From Actinomadura mexicana (GTDB taxonomy: Bacteria > Actinomycetota > Actinomycetes > Streptosporangiales > Streptosporangiaceae), in NCBI RefSeq assembly GCF_900188105.1, contig NZ_FZNP01000006.1, forward strand, positions 419,967 through 483,966: a DNA stretch of 64,000 nt, given 5' to 3'. Under the pieces are notes generated by a model. It was not told the DNA's origin, ran no database searches, and worked only from the letters and a program-made list of their open reading frames with translations. Every line of letters begins with the position of its first letter. The stretch's first letter is position 1. The translations under genes and the position numbers were made by a program. This document shows positions 43,061 through 52,380 of the stretch, one piece after another.

Positions 43061-43840
43061 TCAGACGAACTTCTTCGACGCGAGGAACTCGGCGATCTTC
43101 GCACCGCCGTCGCCCTCGTCGGTGACGATCTCGCCCTTCGCGCGCGGCGGCGCCTCGGCGAAGTCGACCACCTCGGTCGCGGCGTTCGCCAGGCCGACCC
43201 GGGACGCGTCGATGCCGGCGTCGCCGAGGCCGAGCGTCTCGACCGGCTTCTTCTTGGCCGCCATGATCCCCTTGAACGAGGGGTAGCGGGGCTCGTTGAT
43301 CTTCTCCACCACGGACACGACCGCGGGCAGGCTCGCCTCGACCCGGTCGAAGCCGTAGTCGGTCTGCCGCTGCACCTTGATGGACGTCCCGTCGATCTCG
43401 ACCTTGTTGGCGAGCGACAGCTGCGGGACCCCGAGACGCTCGGCGAGCATCGCGGCGAGCACGCCGGTGCGCGCGTCGGTGGACTCCGCGCCGAGGACGA
43501 CCAGGTCGAACCCGGTGCGCCCGAGCGCCTGCTCCAGCGCGTACGAGGTCTGCAGCGCGTCGGAGCCGGCGAGGCCGTCGTCGAGGAGGTGGACGGCCTT
43601 GTCGGCGCCCATCGCCAGCGACTTGCGGATGGAGTCGGTGGCCTTGCCGGGGCCCATGGTGAGGACGGTCACCTCGCCGCCCTGGGCCTCCTTGATGCGC
43701 AGCGCCTCTTCGATGGCGTACTCGTCGAGTTCGTTGATGACGCCGTCCGCCGCGGCGCGGTCGAGCGTGCTGTCATCGGACTTCAGCTTGCGCGGGCTCT
43801 CCGTATCGGGAACCTGCTTCACCAGGACGACGATGTTCAT
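43061..43840 (-). CDS. etfB: electron transfer flavoprotein beta subunit
   Basis: A 259-residue subunit beginning MNIVVLVKQVPDTE. The AMP-binding loop lies in VVLGAESTDARTGVLAAMLAERLG. Partner of etfA. The ATG at 43840 is chosen since the family starts there. A candidate operator lies 166 bases upstream. Confidence 0.96.
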   Translation of the reverse strand: MNIVVLVKQVPDTESPRKLKSDDSTLDRAAADGVINELDEYAIEEALRIKEAQGGEVTVLTMGPGKATDSIRKSLAMGADKAVHLLDDGLAGSDALQTSYALEQALGRTGFDLVVLGAESTDARTGVLAAMLAERLGVPQLSLANKVEIDGTSIKVQRQTDYGFDRVEASLPAVVSVVEKINEPRYPSFKGIMAAKKKPVETLGLGDAGIDASRVGLANAATEVVDFAEAPPRAKGEIVTDEGDGGAKIAEFLASKKFV

Positions 43841-44005
43841 GGCCGGTGGCCGACCTCCCTGCACTCAGTTGGCCGCTGAGGTAAGCGGCAGAGGGGCGCC
43901 GCCCATGACGGGTCGACGCGGACATGCGCTTTCGCAGTCACAGCCTGCCAAAGACCCGAACGTGCTTCGGAGCCGGGTCCCCGGTTCGGCCGTGCACGAT
44001 AATGT

Positions 44006-44017
44006 TACTCGTCGGTA
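44006..44017. promoter_or_regulatory. candidate fatty-acid regulator site upstream of etfB
   Basis: TACTCGTCGGTA (TAC/GTA ends) in a less GC-rich patch upstream of etfB. A similar TACTC-N2-GCGTA core occurs in the palindrome before the acyl-ACP desaturase gene. The shared form suggests, but does not prove, one regulator of lipid genes. The rest of 43841-44115 shows nothing else I can name. Confidence 0.35.
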
Positions 44018-44115
44018 GCCCACCGGCAAATCCCAGTTCGTGAGACCTTACCCACGTGCGCGGCGGGTTTGCGGTGCACAGGGCGTCCTGAACCGGACGT
44101 GACGGACATCACGCC

Positions 44116-45426
44116 CTACCGCCTGTTGACGGCGTGCTGGAGCCGGTCCATCGAGCTCTCCAGCGTCCGCTGCAGCCCGTAGGTCGGGGAGAAGCTCGGC
44201 GTCAGCGTCATCGCGCCGACACCGACGAGCAGGCACAGCACGCCGAGGCCCACGACGGCGGCGGCGACGGCCCGCGGCCGCCGCGCCACCGGCAGGAACA
44301 TCCGCTCCAGCTGGCGCCGCGGGGCGCTGACGCCGGGCGCCGTCCACAGCACCGCGGCCCCGGCTCCGGCGCCGAACGCGCAGGCCGTGAGCGAGTCCAG
44401 CTTCCCGCCGACCGCCGACGCCGCGGCGAGCCCGAGCGGGACGGCGACCGTGAACACCGCCGCGTAGGGGACGGTCAGCAGCGTCCGCCCGAGCGCCCAC
44501 GCCCAGCCGCGCGCCGTCGTGCCCGCCACCCGCAGCAGCGTCACCGCGACCAGCGTCAGGACGAGTCCCGCGATCGGCAGCATGATCACGACGCCGACGC
44601 CGGCCACCACCACCATGGCCGCGAGCAGCCGCGCCCAGCCCTGCGTCACCGCCATCTCATGCGCCGCCGTCTCCCGCATTCCGGCCGGGGGCCCGGCAGG
44701 GCCCGGCACTGCCGTGCGGGTCGGCGGGGCGGGGGCCTCGGGCGCGAGCGCCGCGGCGGCGGGGGAAACGGCGGCGGGAGACGCGGCGGCCGGGAGCTTC
44801 AGGCGGGACGCCGCCTCCGCCAGTTCGGCCGCCGACGGGCGGGCCCCCGGGTCCGGATGCGAGGCGGCCGCCACCAGGGGGCGCAGGTCGGCGGGCAGCG
44901 CCTCGGCGGGCGCGTCCGGACGGCCGGTGGCGGCGAACGCCACCGTCGCCGCCCATGCGCGGATGTCGTCGCCGGCGTCGGCGCCGGACGTCAGCGCGAA
45001 GTCGACGACGACCGGCGCGTCGTCCACGACCAGGACCGTCCCCGGCCCCAGCTCGCCGTGCGCGAGGCCGGTCAGGTGGACGGCGGCGAGCGCCTTGGCC
45101 AGCCCGAAGGCCATGCGGCGCAGCGCGTCCCCCGACATCGGCCCCTGCCCGGCGACCGTCTCGGCGAGCGGACGTCCGGGGACGAAACGGAAGACCACGT
45201 AGGGGCGCGGACCGGCGGCCTCGCCGTCCAGGACGTCCGCCACGTAGGGGCTGAGCACCTCGCGCATCCGCGGGACATCGGGGGCTGCGCCCGGCGGGAG
45301 GAGCCGGATCGCCACGTCGCGGCCGTCGGGGCCCGCGGCGCGGTGGACGTCGCCGGTTCCGCCGCCCAGCCTGGACAGCAGCCGGTACGGACCGATGTTC
45401 GCCTGGTGGCTCGTCTCACCGCTCAT
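44116..45426 (-). CDS. membrane-bound pseudokinase-like protein
   Basis: A 436-residue protein with a degenerate Ser/Thr kinase domain (about residues 1-210) and five or six C-terminal transmembrane helices. The ATP lysine is Arg41 (VAIRLL), the HRD is HGE (123-125), the DFG is DFA (142-144), and APE is missing. The catalytic apparatus is therefore lost. The C-terminal membrane block, including APRRQLER before MFLPVARR, matches that of the kinase at 45485 (APRRQLARVWGAVL). They look like products of duplication. It is probably a pseudokinase that modulates its neighbour. Confidence 0.75.
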   Translation of the reverse strand: MSGETSHQANIGPYRLLSRLGGGTGDVHRAAGPDGRDVAIRLLPPGAAPDVPRMREVLSPYVADVLDGEAAGPRPYVVFRFVPGRPLAETVAGQGPMSGDALRRMAFGLAKALAAVHLTGLAHGELGPGTVLVVDDAPVVVDFALTSGADAGDDIRAWAATVAFAATGRPDAPAEALPADLRPLVAAASHPDPGARPSAAELAEAASRLKLPAAASPAAVSPAAAALAPEAPAPPTRTAVPGPAGPPAGMRETAAHEMAVTQGWARLLAAMVVVAGVGVVIMLPIAGLVLTLVAVTLLRVAGTTARGWAWALGRTLLTVPYAAVFTVAVPLGLAAASAVGGKLDSLTACAFGAGAGAAVLWTAPGVSAPRRQLERMFLPVARRPRAVAAAVVGLGVLCLLVGVGAMTLTPSFSPTYGLQRTLESSMDRLQHAVNRR

Positions 45427-45484
45427 AATGGGTCGCCACCCTACCGACCGGAGCGGGGCCGCGCCCCGTCGCCGGGGCCGCGCG

Positions 45485-47440
45485 TCACGTCCCGGGGATG
45501 CTCGCCACGAGCTCGTGGACGTCGGCGCGCAGGCTCTCCAGGTCCTGGCTCATCCCGTCCACCGGCGTGGTGTCGGGCGGCTGCCGCTGCGACAGACCGA
45601 CCAGCACCGCGGCGAAGATCCCGAGGATGAGCGCGCCGACGAGCGCGGCCTCGGCGCGCGGCAGCACCGCGCCCCAGACGCGGGCGAGCTGGCGGCGGGG
45701 CGCGCCGCTGCCCGGCGCGAGGCACAGCAGCCCGATCACCGCCATGGCCGTGTAGGCGATGGCCGTGGACGCGGTCATCGCCGGGTCCGCGAAGATCAGC
45801 ACGCCGAGCAGGACCAGCCCCGCGACCCCGCTGAGCGACGTCCACAGCACGGTCGACATCAGGGCGCCGGGCAGGTGCAGCGGCGTCCGGAACGCGGCCG
45901 CGACCGCGTCGCCCGAGCGCGGGCCCCGCCGCGTCCGCCGGCCCTCCATGCCCTTGGCCGCCCTGTCGCCCATCCGCAGCACGAACACGCCGGCGACGGT
46001 GACGCCGAGGGCGAGCAGCGGCGCGATCTTGGCGAACCCGAGCAGCGCCACCAGGACGATGAGGCTGAGCACCCGGTACCAGCCGTAGGGCTTGCGCCGC
46101 TCGTTGTCGCGCTGCGCCCCGTCGGCGCGGGCCTGGTCGGGGCGCTGCTGCGCCTCCTGCTCGTAGGGGCCGCGCTGGAGCGCGCCCTGCGGGGGCTGGT
46201 TCGGCGGGGGCCCGTACTGCGGCGGCGGATAACCGCCCTGGTAGGGACCCTGGTCATAGGGGGCGGGCGGCCCGTAGCCGCGCTGCCCGTACTGCTCCCC
46301 CGCCTTGAACGGCGCGGGCCCCGGCGGCGGGACGGGCGGCGGCGCGGCGGGCGGCAGCTGGCCCACGAAGTCCTTCGGCTGCGCCGGGACGGGCGCGGGC
46401 GACGGGACGGGCGCGGGCGGCGGGCTCGCAGTCCCGGCCGCCGGGGAGGGAGTCCCGGCCGCCGGCGGGTCCTGCGGCGCCGGGACCGGCATGGAGAACT
46501 GCCGGGAGTGGTCGGCCGCCGGCTCCTCCGGCCGCGGCGCGCCCGGCGTGCCCGCCGCGCCCGGCGCCGGGTAGTGCCGGTCGACGCGCGTCTGGTCGGT
46601 GATGGTGGCCTCGAGGTGGATGCGCCGCGTGAGCTGCACCAGGTTGACCGCCGTCGGGCGCTCGGCCGGGTGCCGCGCCATCGCCGACCGCAGCACGGGC
46701 AGCATCGCCTCGGGCACGCCGTCCAGGTCCGGCGTGCTCTGCATGATCTTGTAGAAGATCGACTCGAAGGTGCCGGAGCCGAAGGGCGGGCGCCCGGTCG
46801 CGGCGTAGGCGACCGTCCCGCCCCAGGCGTGCACGTCCGACGGCGGGCCCGCGTCCTCACCCTCGATGATCTCCGGGGCGAGGTAGCCGGGGGTGCCGAT
46901 GACCATGCCGGTCGCGGTCAGCCGGGTCGCGTCGGCGGCCTGCGCGATGCCGAAGTCGATCACGACGGGCTCGCCGTCCACGAGCATCACGTTGCCGGGC
47001 TTCATGTCGCGGTGCACGATCCCGGCCCCGTGGATCGCCGACAGCGCCGCCGCCAGCCCCACGCCGAGCCGCTGCAGCGCCGGCCCGTAGATCGGGCCGG
47101 ACTCCTCGACGATCTCCTCCAGCGTCCGGCCGGGCACGTACTGGGTCACGATGTAGGGCTGGTCGGCGGTCACGTCGGCGTCGAGGATCTCGGCGACGTG
47201 CGGGCTGTGCACCCTGCGCATCGAGTCGACCTCGCGGGCCAGCCGGCGACGCGCCGTGGCGTCCCCCGCGACCGCGGGCCGCAGCACCTTGATGGCCACG
47301 TTGCGCCCCTCGGGGTCGGCGCCGAGGTAGACGACGCCCATGCCCCCTTCCCCGAGGGTCTGCTGAACGCTGTAGTGGCCGATTCGGTCCCCGGACGTGA
47401 CGGCTCCCCTCATCGTTTCCGAAACCCTACCCTTGCCCAT
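45485..47440 (-). CDS. Ser/Thr protein kinase with C-terminal membrane domain
   Basis: A 651-residue kinase. Active residues are present: LGEGGMGVVYLG, Lys51 in VAIKVL, HRDMKPGN (143-150), DFG (162-164) and APE in YLAPEII. A Pro/Gly/Gln-rich linker (about 290-460) leads to four or more transmembrane helices instead of the usual single helix and PASTA domains, with little extracytoplasmic sequence. An ATG at 47413 (MRGAVTSGDR) is an alternative start. It is flanked by a kinase and a pseudokinase on the same strand. Confidence 0.88.
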   Translation of the reverse strand: MGKGRVSETMRGAVTSGDRIGHYSVQQTLGEGGMGVVYLGADPEGRNVAIKVLRPAVAGDATARRRLAREVDSMRRVHSPHVAEILDADVTADQPYIVTQYVPGRTLEEIVEESGPIYGPALQRLGVGLAAALSAIHGAGIVHRDMKPGNVMLVDGEPVVIDFGIAQAADATRLTATGMVIGTPGYLAPEIIEGEDAGPPSDVHAWGGTVAYAATGRPPFGSGTFESIFYKIMQSTPDLDGVPEAMLPVLRSAMARHPAERPTAVNLVQLTRRIHLEATITDQTRVDRHYPAPGAAGTPGAPRPEEPAADHSRQFSMPVPAPQDPPAAGTPSPAAGTASPPPAPVPSPAPVPAQPKDFVGQLPPAAPPPVPPPGPAPFKAGEQYGQRGYGPPAPYDQGPYQGGYPPPQYGPPPNQPPQGALQRGPYEQEAQQRPDQARADGAQRDNERRKPYGWYRVLSLIVLVALLGFAKIAPLLALGVTVAGVFVLRMGDRAAKGMEGRRTRRGPRSGDAVAAAFRTPLHLPGALMSTVLWTSLSGVAGLVLLGVLIFADPAMTASTAIAYTAMAVIGLLCLAPGSGAPRRQLARVWGAVLPRAEAALVGALILGIFAAVLVGLSQRQPPDTTPVDGMSQDLESLRADVHELVASIPGT

Positions 47441-47461
47441 CCCGCCGAGCAGATCCAGCCA

Positions 47462-48274
47462 TCAGGCCGCCACCACCCCGTCGCCCTCGGCGGCGGCGGC
47501 CAGCGCCCCGGCGAACCAGCGCGCGGAGGGACGGTCCGCGGGGTCGCGGCGGAACGCCGCCCGCAGCAGCCCCGCCAGCGGCTCCGGGGCGCCGGCGATG
47601 TCGGCCTGGCCGCGCAGGATCCGGAAGCACACCCCGTGCAGCGACCCGCGCCCGAACGGCGGGCGGCCCGTCGCCGCGTAGGCGACCGTCGACGCCCATG
47701 AGAACACGTCCGAGGCGGTGCTGGCGCGCTCTCCCTCGATCAGCTCGGGCGCCAGGTAGGCGGGCGTCCCCACGACCATGCCGCGCCTGGTGATCTGCTC
47801 CGCGCCGGACTCGTGCGCGATGCCGAAGTCGATCAGCGTCGGCCGGTCGCCCAGCACGATGACGTTGCCGGGCGACACGTCGCGGTGCAGCACGCCCGCG
47901 TCGTGGACGTCCCCGAGCGCCAGCGCCAGCCGCCGGGCGAAGCGGGCGAGCCGGTCGCCGCGCATCGGCCCGTACGCCGAGACGAGGTCGTTCAGCGGGC
48001 ACCCCGGCACGTACTGCATGACCACGTGCGGCCGCCGCGCCGAGATCGCGCCGTCCAGCAGCCGGGCGACGTAGGCACTGCGCACCCGCGCCTGCGCCTG
48101 CATCTCCCGCGCCAGCCGGCTGATCGCCTCCGGCTCCCCCGTGAGCTCCGGAACGAGCTCCTTGACCGCGACCTCCCGGCCGCCGGCGTCCATGGCCAGG
48201 TAGACCACCGCCGTGCTCCCCCGGCCGATCTCGTCCAGCAACCGGTACCCGCCCAGTCGCCTGTGCGTCCCCAT
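47462..48274 (-). CDS. soluble Ser/Thr protein kinase
   Basis: A 270-residue protein consisting only of a kinase domain. Lys38 (VAVKEL), HRDVSPGN (130-137) and DFG (149-151) are intact; Ser replaces the usual Lys in HRDxKPxN, which may weaken activity. There is no transmembrane helix. It is the first gene of a three-gene kinase run (47462, 45485, 44116) with gaps of 21 and 58 bases, probably one operon. Confidence 0.85.
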   Translation of the reverse strand: MGTHRRLGGYRLLDEIGRGSTAVVYLAMDAGGREVAVKELVPELTGEPEAISRLAREMQAQARVRSAYVARLLDGAISARRPHVVMQYVPGCPLNDLVSAYGPMRGDRLARFARRLALALGDVHDAGVLHRDVSPGNVIVLGDRPTLIDFGIAHESGAEQITRRGMVVGTPAYLAPELIEGERASTASDVFSWASTVAYAATGRPPFGRGSLHGVCFRILRGQADIAGAPEPLAGLLRAAFRRDPADRPSARWFAGALAAAAEGDGVVAA

Positions 48275-48344
48275 GCACCCTTGGACGCCGGAAAGCGGCC
48301 CTCAGGTTCCCGGGTCGCCCCAACCCTTGCGGGCCCGGGTCGCC

Positions 48345-49295
48345 TCAGCCCTTGCGGGCGGCCTGGCGGGCGCGGCGCTCTTCGCGGCGGGTCTCGAACC
48401 TGGTGGCGGCGGCGTCGAGCTGCTCCAGGAACTCGGCGAGCTCCTCGCGGGCCTTCTCGCCGTCGCCCGTCAGGTCGGTGCGGTCGAAGACGCTCCACTT
48501 GCGCAGCACCGGGACGAGCACGTCGTCGTGGTGGAGCCGCAGGTCGTAGATGCCGGCGTTGGCGATGACGACCGACTTGCGCAGGAAGCCGTCGATGCTG
48601 TGGCCGGGCATCTGGAACGACGTCACGACGTCGGTGACCGCCCGCATCGTCTCGTTCGGGGCGGCCTCCAGCGCGGCGCCCATCAGGTTCCGGTAGAAGA
48701 TCATGTGGAGGTTCTCGTCGGCGGCGATGCGGGTCATCATCTGCTCGCAGACGGGGTCGCCGGACGCCCTGCCGGTGTTGCGGTGCGACACGCGGGTCGC
48801 GAGCTCCTGGAACGACACGTACGCCGTCCCGTGCAGGAACGAGTCGCCGTGGTCGGCCTCGTAGCCCGCCTCCATGTGGTGCATGCGGGCGCGCTCCAGC
48901 GCGATCGGGTCGACCGCGCGGGACACGGTGAGGTAGTCGCGCAGGGCGATGCCGTGCCGGTTCTCCTCGGCGGTCCAGCGGTTCACCCAGGTGCCCCAGG
49001 CGCCCTCGCGGCCGAAGACGGTGGCGATGGCGCGGTGGTAGCCGGGCAGGTTGTCCTCGGTGAGGAGGTTGACGATCAGCGAGTCGCGCGCCTCGGGCGT
49101 CACCTTCGACTGCTCGATCGACCACGGCTCGCCGTTCAGCGGCCCGTCGAAGTCGCGGCCCTCGCTCCACGGGACGTACTGGTGCGGAAACCATTCCTTG
49201 GCCATCGACAGGTGCCGGTTGAGCTCCTGCTCGACCACCGGCTCAAGGTCGAGCATGAGGCCGGTCTGGGACTTGTCTTCAGGGGTCACGGACAT
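48345..49295 (-). CDS. acyl-ACP desaturase (FAB2/DesA family)
   Basis: A 316-residue soluble diiron desaturase. Metal ligands are visible in LLTEDNLPGYH, TAEENRHG, SFQELATRVSHRN and IAADENLHMIF, the two ExxH-type motifs of ferritin-like desaturases. It introduces a double bond in acyl-ACP for membrane (or mycolate-type) lipids, with ferredoxin as reductant. A perfect palindrome at 49349 is probably its operator. Confidence 0.93.
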   Translation of the reverse strand: MSVTPEDKSQTGLMLDLEPVVEQELNRHLSMAKEWFPHQYVPWSEGRDFDGPLNGEPWSIEQSKVTPEARDSLIVNLLTEDNLPGYHRAIATVFGREGAWGTWVNRWTAEENRHGIALRDYLTVSRAVDPIALERARMHHMEAGYEADHGDSFLHGTAYVSFQELATRVSHRNTGRASGDPVCEQMMTRIAADENLHMIFYRNLMGAALEAAPNETMRAVTDVVTSFQMPGHSIDGFLRKSVVIANAGIYDLRLHHDDVLVPVLRKWSVFDRTDLTGDGEKAREELAEFLEQLDAAATRFETRREERRARQAARKG

Positions 49296-49348
49296 GCGCT
49301 TCCTTCGCTGGACGAGGTCGTCTTGCAGCCGCCCAGCAGGCCGTTCAC

Positions 49349-49368
49349 AACCTACTCAAGCGTAGGTT
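49349..49368. promoter_or_regulatory. palindromic operator of the desaturase gene
   Basis: AACCTACTCAAGCGTAGGTT has perfect 7-bp arms (AACCTAC/GTAGGTT) and lies 54-73 bases before the desaturase ATG. Its inner TACTC...GTA resembles the site upstream of etfB. Confidence 0.65.
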
Positions 49369-49466
49369 CGATGGTCGCGAGAAAGCGCGAGCCCCGTCAA
49401 GTCAGCACCGCGACAAGCAACGCGCGGGAACTTTTGTAGATCCGCGCGAAACGACGTGACGTCTTG

Positions 49467-50234
49467 TCACCGCGTGTCGGCGGCCTGTTGCCACATGCGG
49501 TTCACGGCCGCCCTGAGGAGCGGTCTCGGAACGAGGCGGAGCGCCGGGAGCGCCGCCTTGTACTGCATGCCGGGAACGCACAGCGCGCGTCCGGTCGCCA
49601 CCGCCTCCAGCCCCGCCCGCGCCACGTCCTCGCGCCGCAGCCAGAGGAGGTTGGCCGGGACGTCGTCGTCGGTGCGGGTGAACCCGGGGCACAGCGCCGT
49701 CACGTGGACGCCCTTGCCCGCGACCTCCGAGTGCAGGCTCTCGGAGAACGACGCCACATACGCCTTCGTCGCCCCGTAGGTCGCGCTGCCGGGCGAGGGC
49801 GCGAACCCCGCCATCGACGCGACGTTCAGCACCCCGCCCCGGCCGCGCGCGATCATCCCGGGCAGGGCGGCGTGGGCGAGCCGCACGAGGGCGGCCACGT
49901 TCAGCTCGATCTGCGCCAGATGGTCGTCCAGCGGCAGTTCCGCGAACGCTCCAAAAGCGCCGTACCCGGCATTGTTGACCAGCAACTCGACCGGCTCGGT
50001 GCGCAGCCGCCCCTCGACCTCGGCGCGCTGCGCGGGATCGGTGAGGTCGGCGGCCAGGACCTCCACGGCGACCCGGTACCGTTCGACGAGTTCGCGGGCC
50101 AGCCCGTCCAGCCGCTCGCTCCGGCGGGCCACGACCACCAGGTCGGTGCCGCGGGCGGCCAGGAGGCGGGCGAAGCTCTCGCCGATACCGCTGGACGCCC
50201 CCGTCACGAGCGCGGTCCGGAACGCATGTCGCAT
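49467..50234 (-). CDS. short-chain dehydrogenase/reductase
   Basis: A 255-residue classical SDR: cofactor loop VTGASSGIGESFA, LLVNNAGYGAFG, catalytic Ser in LNVASMAGFAPS and Tyr-Lys in YGATKAY. The TGASSGIG and ARRSERL arginines suggest NADP(H). The ATG at 50234 (MRHAFRTALVTG) gives the family start. The substrate is unknown. It ends in a hydrophobic/basic tail (ALRLVPRPLLRAAVNRMW) seen in lipid-metabolism SDRs. Confidence 0.88.
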   Translation of the reverse strand: MRHAFRTALVTGASSGIGESFARLLAARGTDLVVVARRSERLDGLARELVERYRVAVEVLAADLTDPAQRAEVEGRLRTEPVELLVNNAGYGAFGAFAELPLDDHLAQIELNVAALVRLAHAALPGMIARGRGGVLNVASMAGFAPSPGSATYGATKAYVASFSESLHSEVAGKGVHVTALCPGFTRTDDDVPANLLWLRREDVARAGLEAVATGRALCVPGMQYKAALPALRLVPRPLLRAAVNRMWQQAADTR

Positions 50235-50300
50235 GGCGGCAGATGCTAGCGGCGGTTCTTCGCGCACCCCCACAGCACGCCCAAAAAACACAGATATCTT

Positions 50301-50966
50301 TCAGCCCGCGAGTTCCGAGGTGCGCGCCGGGTCGCCGCCAGCGTACTCGGGCGGAGGCAGCATCGCCGCCGGATCCTCGCCCGCCACCCACAGCCCCACC
50401 AGGAACGCGGTCGCGGCCTCCAGGAGCCCGGCCCTCTCCAGTCCTCCGCCGTCCATCGGCACGCAGCCGAGGTCGCCCACCAGGCCCCGCACCACGGCGA
50501 GGGCCTCCTCGTCGTCCCCGCACAGCGGGACGCCGAGGGGGCGGCCCGCGAACGCCGGGGGCGTCATCCGCCACACGCTCTCGTGGCAGGTGCTGAACGC
50601 CTTGACGACCCGCGCGCCGCTGGCGTCGGCGATCCGCCGCGCCGCGGACGGGCCGCCCTCGGTCTTGAGCCGCTCGAACGGCGGCTCCATCGGGTTGGTG
50701 CAGTCGATCAGCACGCGTCCCGCCAGCGGCCCCGCCTCGCGCAGGACGTCCTGGACGCCCTCGTGCCAGACGGCGAGGAGCACCGCGTCGCCGAACTCGG
50801 CCGCCTCCCGCAGCGTGCCGCCGGCCGCGCCGTGCCCGATCCGGCCGGCCAGCGCGACCGCCTTCGCGGGCGTCCGCGCCCCGATCCGCACCCGGTGTCC
50901 CTTGCGCGCCCACTGCGTGGCGAGCGCTTCCGCCATGGCGCCCGCGCCGAGCACTCCGATCCGCAT
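50301..50966 (-). CDS. NADPH-dependent F420 reductase-like oxidoreductase
   Basis: A 221-residue protein with an N-terminal Rossmann motif IGVLGAGAMAEALATQW and a conserved body (VLIDCTNPMEPPF, VVKAFSTCHESV) of the F420-dependent NADP oxidoreductase / IlvC-like NAD-binding family. Likely moves hydride between NADPH and F420 or a flavin substrate; it cannot be narrowed from sequence. GGGAGGA supports the ATG. It is divergent from an HxlR regulator 82 bases away, a common pairing. Confidence 0.85.
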   Translation of the reverse strand: MRIGVLGAGAMAEALATQWARKGHRVRIGARTPAKAVALAGRIGHGAAGGTLREAAEFGDAVLLAVWHEGVQDVLREAGPLAGRVLIDCTNPMEPPFERLKTEGGPSAARRIADASGARVVKAFSTCHESVWRMTPPAFAGRPLGVPLCGDDEEALAVVRGLVGDLGCVPMDGGGLERAGLLEAATAFLVGLWVAGEDPAAMLPPPEYAGGDPARTSELAG

Positions 50967-51048
50967 GTCGTCCTCCCGTTCGTTTACCGTCGGTCGGGAC
51001 GTTAGGCGGTCTGTTCCGCACCATCCGGTGCGTATCGGAAGGGTCAGG

Positions 51049-51420
51049 ATGGCGGGCGAACCCATGGACGAGTACGAGTACATCGCCGACTGCCGGACGC
51101 GGCTCGGCCTCGACCTGCTGTCCGGCACGTGGACGGGCGTCGTGCTGTGGACGCTGCGGAACGGCCCGCTGCGTCCGGGCGAGATGCGGGCGCGGATCGG
51201 GGGCATCAGCCACAAGGTGCTGACCGAGACGCTCCGCCGCCTCGAACGCGACGGCCTGGTCGCCCGCCGCCGCTACGCCGAGGCGCCCCCGCGCGTCGAG
51301 TACGAGCTGACCTCGCCGGGGCGCGGGATGCTCGAACCCCTCGCCGCCCTCGGCCGCTGGACCGAGCGCTACGCCGAGGAGGTGCTCGACACGCGGGACG
51401 GAGCGCTCAGCGACATGTGA
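51049..51420 (+). CDS. HxlR-family transcriptional regulator
   Basis: A 123-residue winged-helix regulator: LLSGTWTGVVLWTLRNGPLRPGEMRARIGGISHKVLTETLRRLERDGLV is the HxlR core. It lacks the usual conserved N-terminal Cys-Pro (here IADCRTRLGLDLL keeps one Cys), so redox or aldehyde sensing by that Cys is possible. The ATG at 51049 or the next Met at 51064 could be the start. It probably controls the divergent oxidoreductase. Confidence 0.88.
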   Translation: MAGEPMDEYEYIADCRTRLGLDLLSGTWTGVVLWTLRNGPLRPGEMRARIGGISHKVLTETLRRLERDGLVARRRYAEAPPRVEYELTSPGRGMLEPLAALGRWTERYAEEVLDTRDGALSDM

Positions 51421-51422
51421 AC

Positions 51423-52205
51423 TCAGCGACCGGTGAACGTCGCCTTGCCGGGGCCCTCCTCCAGGAAGCTCTTCATCCCGCTCGCCTGGTCCTCAGTGGC
51501 GAACAGCGCGGCGAACTGCGTGCGCTCGATCTCCAGCCCGGTGTCGAGGTCGGCCTCGAGGCCCCGGTCGATGGCCTGCTTGGCGGCGCGCAGCGCGATC
51601 GCGGGACCGCCGACGAACGTCGCCGCCCACTCCTTGGCGGCGGCGTAGACGGCGTCGTCGGGGACGACCCGGTCCACCAGGCCGATCGCGAGGGCCTCGC
51701 CCGCCGCGACGTGCCGTCCCGAGAAGATCAGGTCCTTGGCCTTCGACGGCCCGACCAGCCGGGCCAGCCGCTGCGTGCCGCCCGCGCCGGGGATGATGCC
51801 GAGCTGGATCTCCGGCTGCCCGACCTTCGCGCCCTCGCCCGCGACGCGGAAGTCGGCGGTCAGCGCCACCTCCAGCCCGCCGCCGAGCGCGTACCCGGTG
51901 ATCGCGGCGATGACCGGCTTGGGGATCGCGGCGAGCGCCTTGGCGAAGTCCTGCAGCAGCCGCGAGTGGCCCGCCGACATCTCCGCGTACGACATCGGGG
52001 CCATCTCCTTGATGTCCGCGCCCGCCGCGAACACCCGCGCGCCCCCGTAGAGCACGACCGCGCCGACCGCCTCGTCCTGCGTGACCTGCCGGGCCGCGTC
52101 GATCAGCTCCCGCTGCATCTGGGCGTTCAGGGCGTTCATCTTCGGACGGTCCAGCCTGATCGTCGCGATTCCGTCCTCGACCTCGACCCGTACGAACTCG
52201 CCCAC
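51423..52205 (-). CDS. enoyl-CoA hydratase/isomerase
   Basis: A 260-residue crotonase-fold protein. The oxyanion-hole block FAAGADIKEM and the glutamates in GGGLEVALTADFRVA and GQPEIQLGIIPGAGGTQRL, both needed for hydratase activity, are present. It most likely hydrates short-chain enoyl-CoA in fatty-acid breakdown, and fits with etfBA in the same window. GTG start with GGGAGGG upstream. Convergent with the HxlR gene, two bases apart. Confidence 0.93.
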   Translation of the reverse strand: MGEFVRVEVEDGIATIRLDRPKMNALNAQMQRELIDAARQVTQDEAVGAVVLYGGARVFAAGADIKEMAPMSYAEMSAGHSRLLQDFAKALAAIPKPVIAAITGYALGGGLEVALTADFRVAGEGAKVGQPEIQLGIIPGAGGTQRLARLVGPSKAKDLIFSGRHVAAGEALAIGLVDRVVPDDAVYAAAKEWAATFVGGPAIALRAAKQAIDRGLEADLDTGLEIERTQFAALFATEDQASGMKSFLEEGPGKATFTGR

Positions 52206-52380
52206 GGCGACCCTCCCAGTGTGACTCGGTGGCGGACGCCCCGAGCCTAGCCAGCGAGCCGCCGCACGCCCGCCGCCGGGCGTCCCCGTCCGGCGGCGGG
52301 CCGCGCGGCTCATCTGAGGGGCGGCTGTCGGGAGGCGTGGAGCGCGGCGGCGTCCGAGGGGGCTGGTAGCTTCGGGGACC

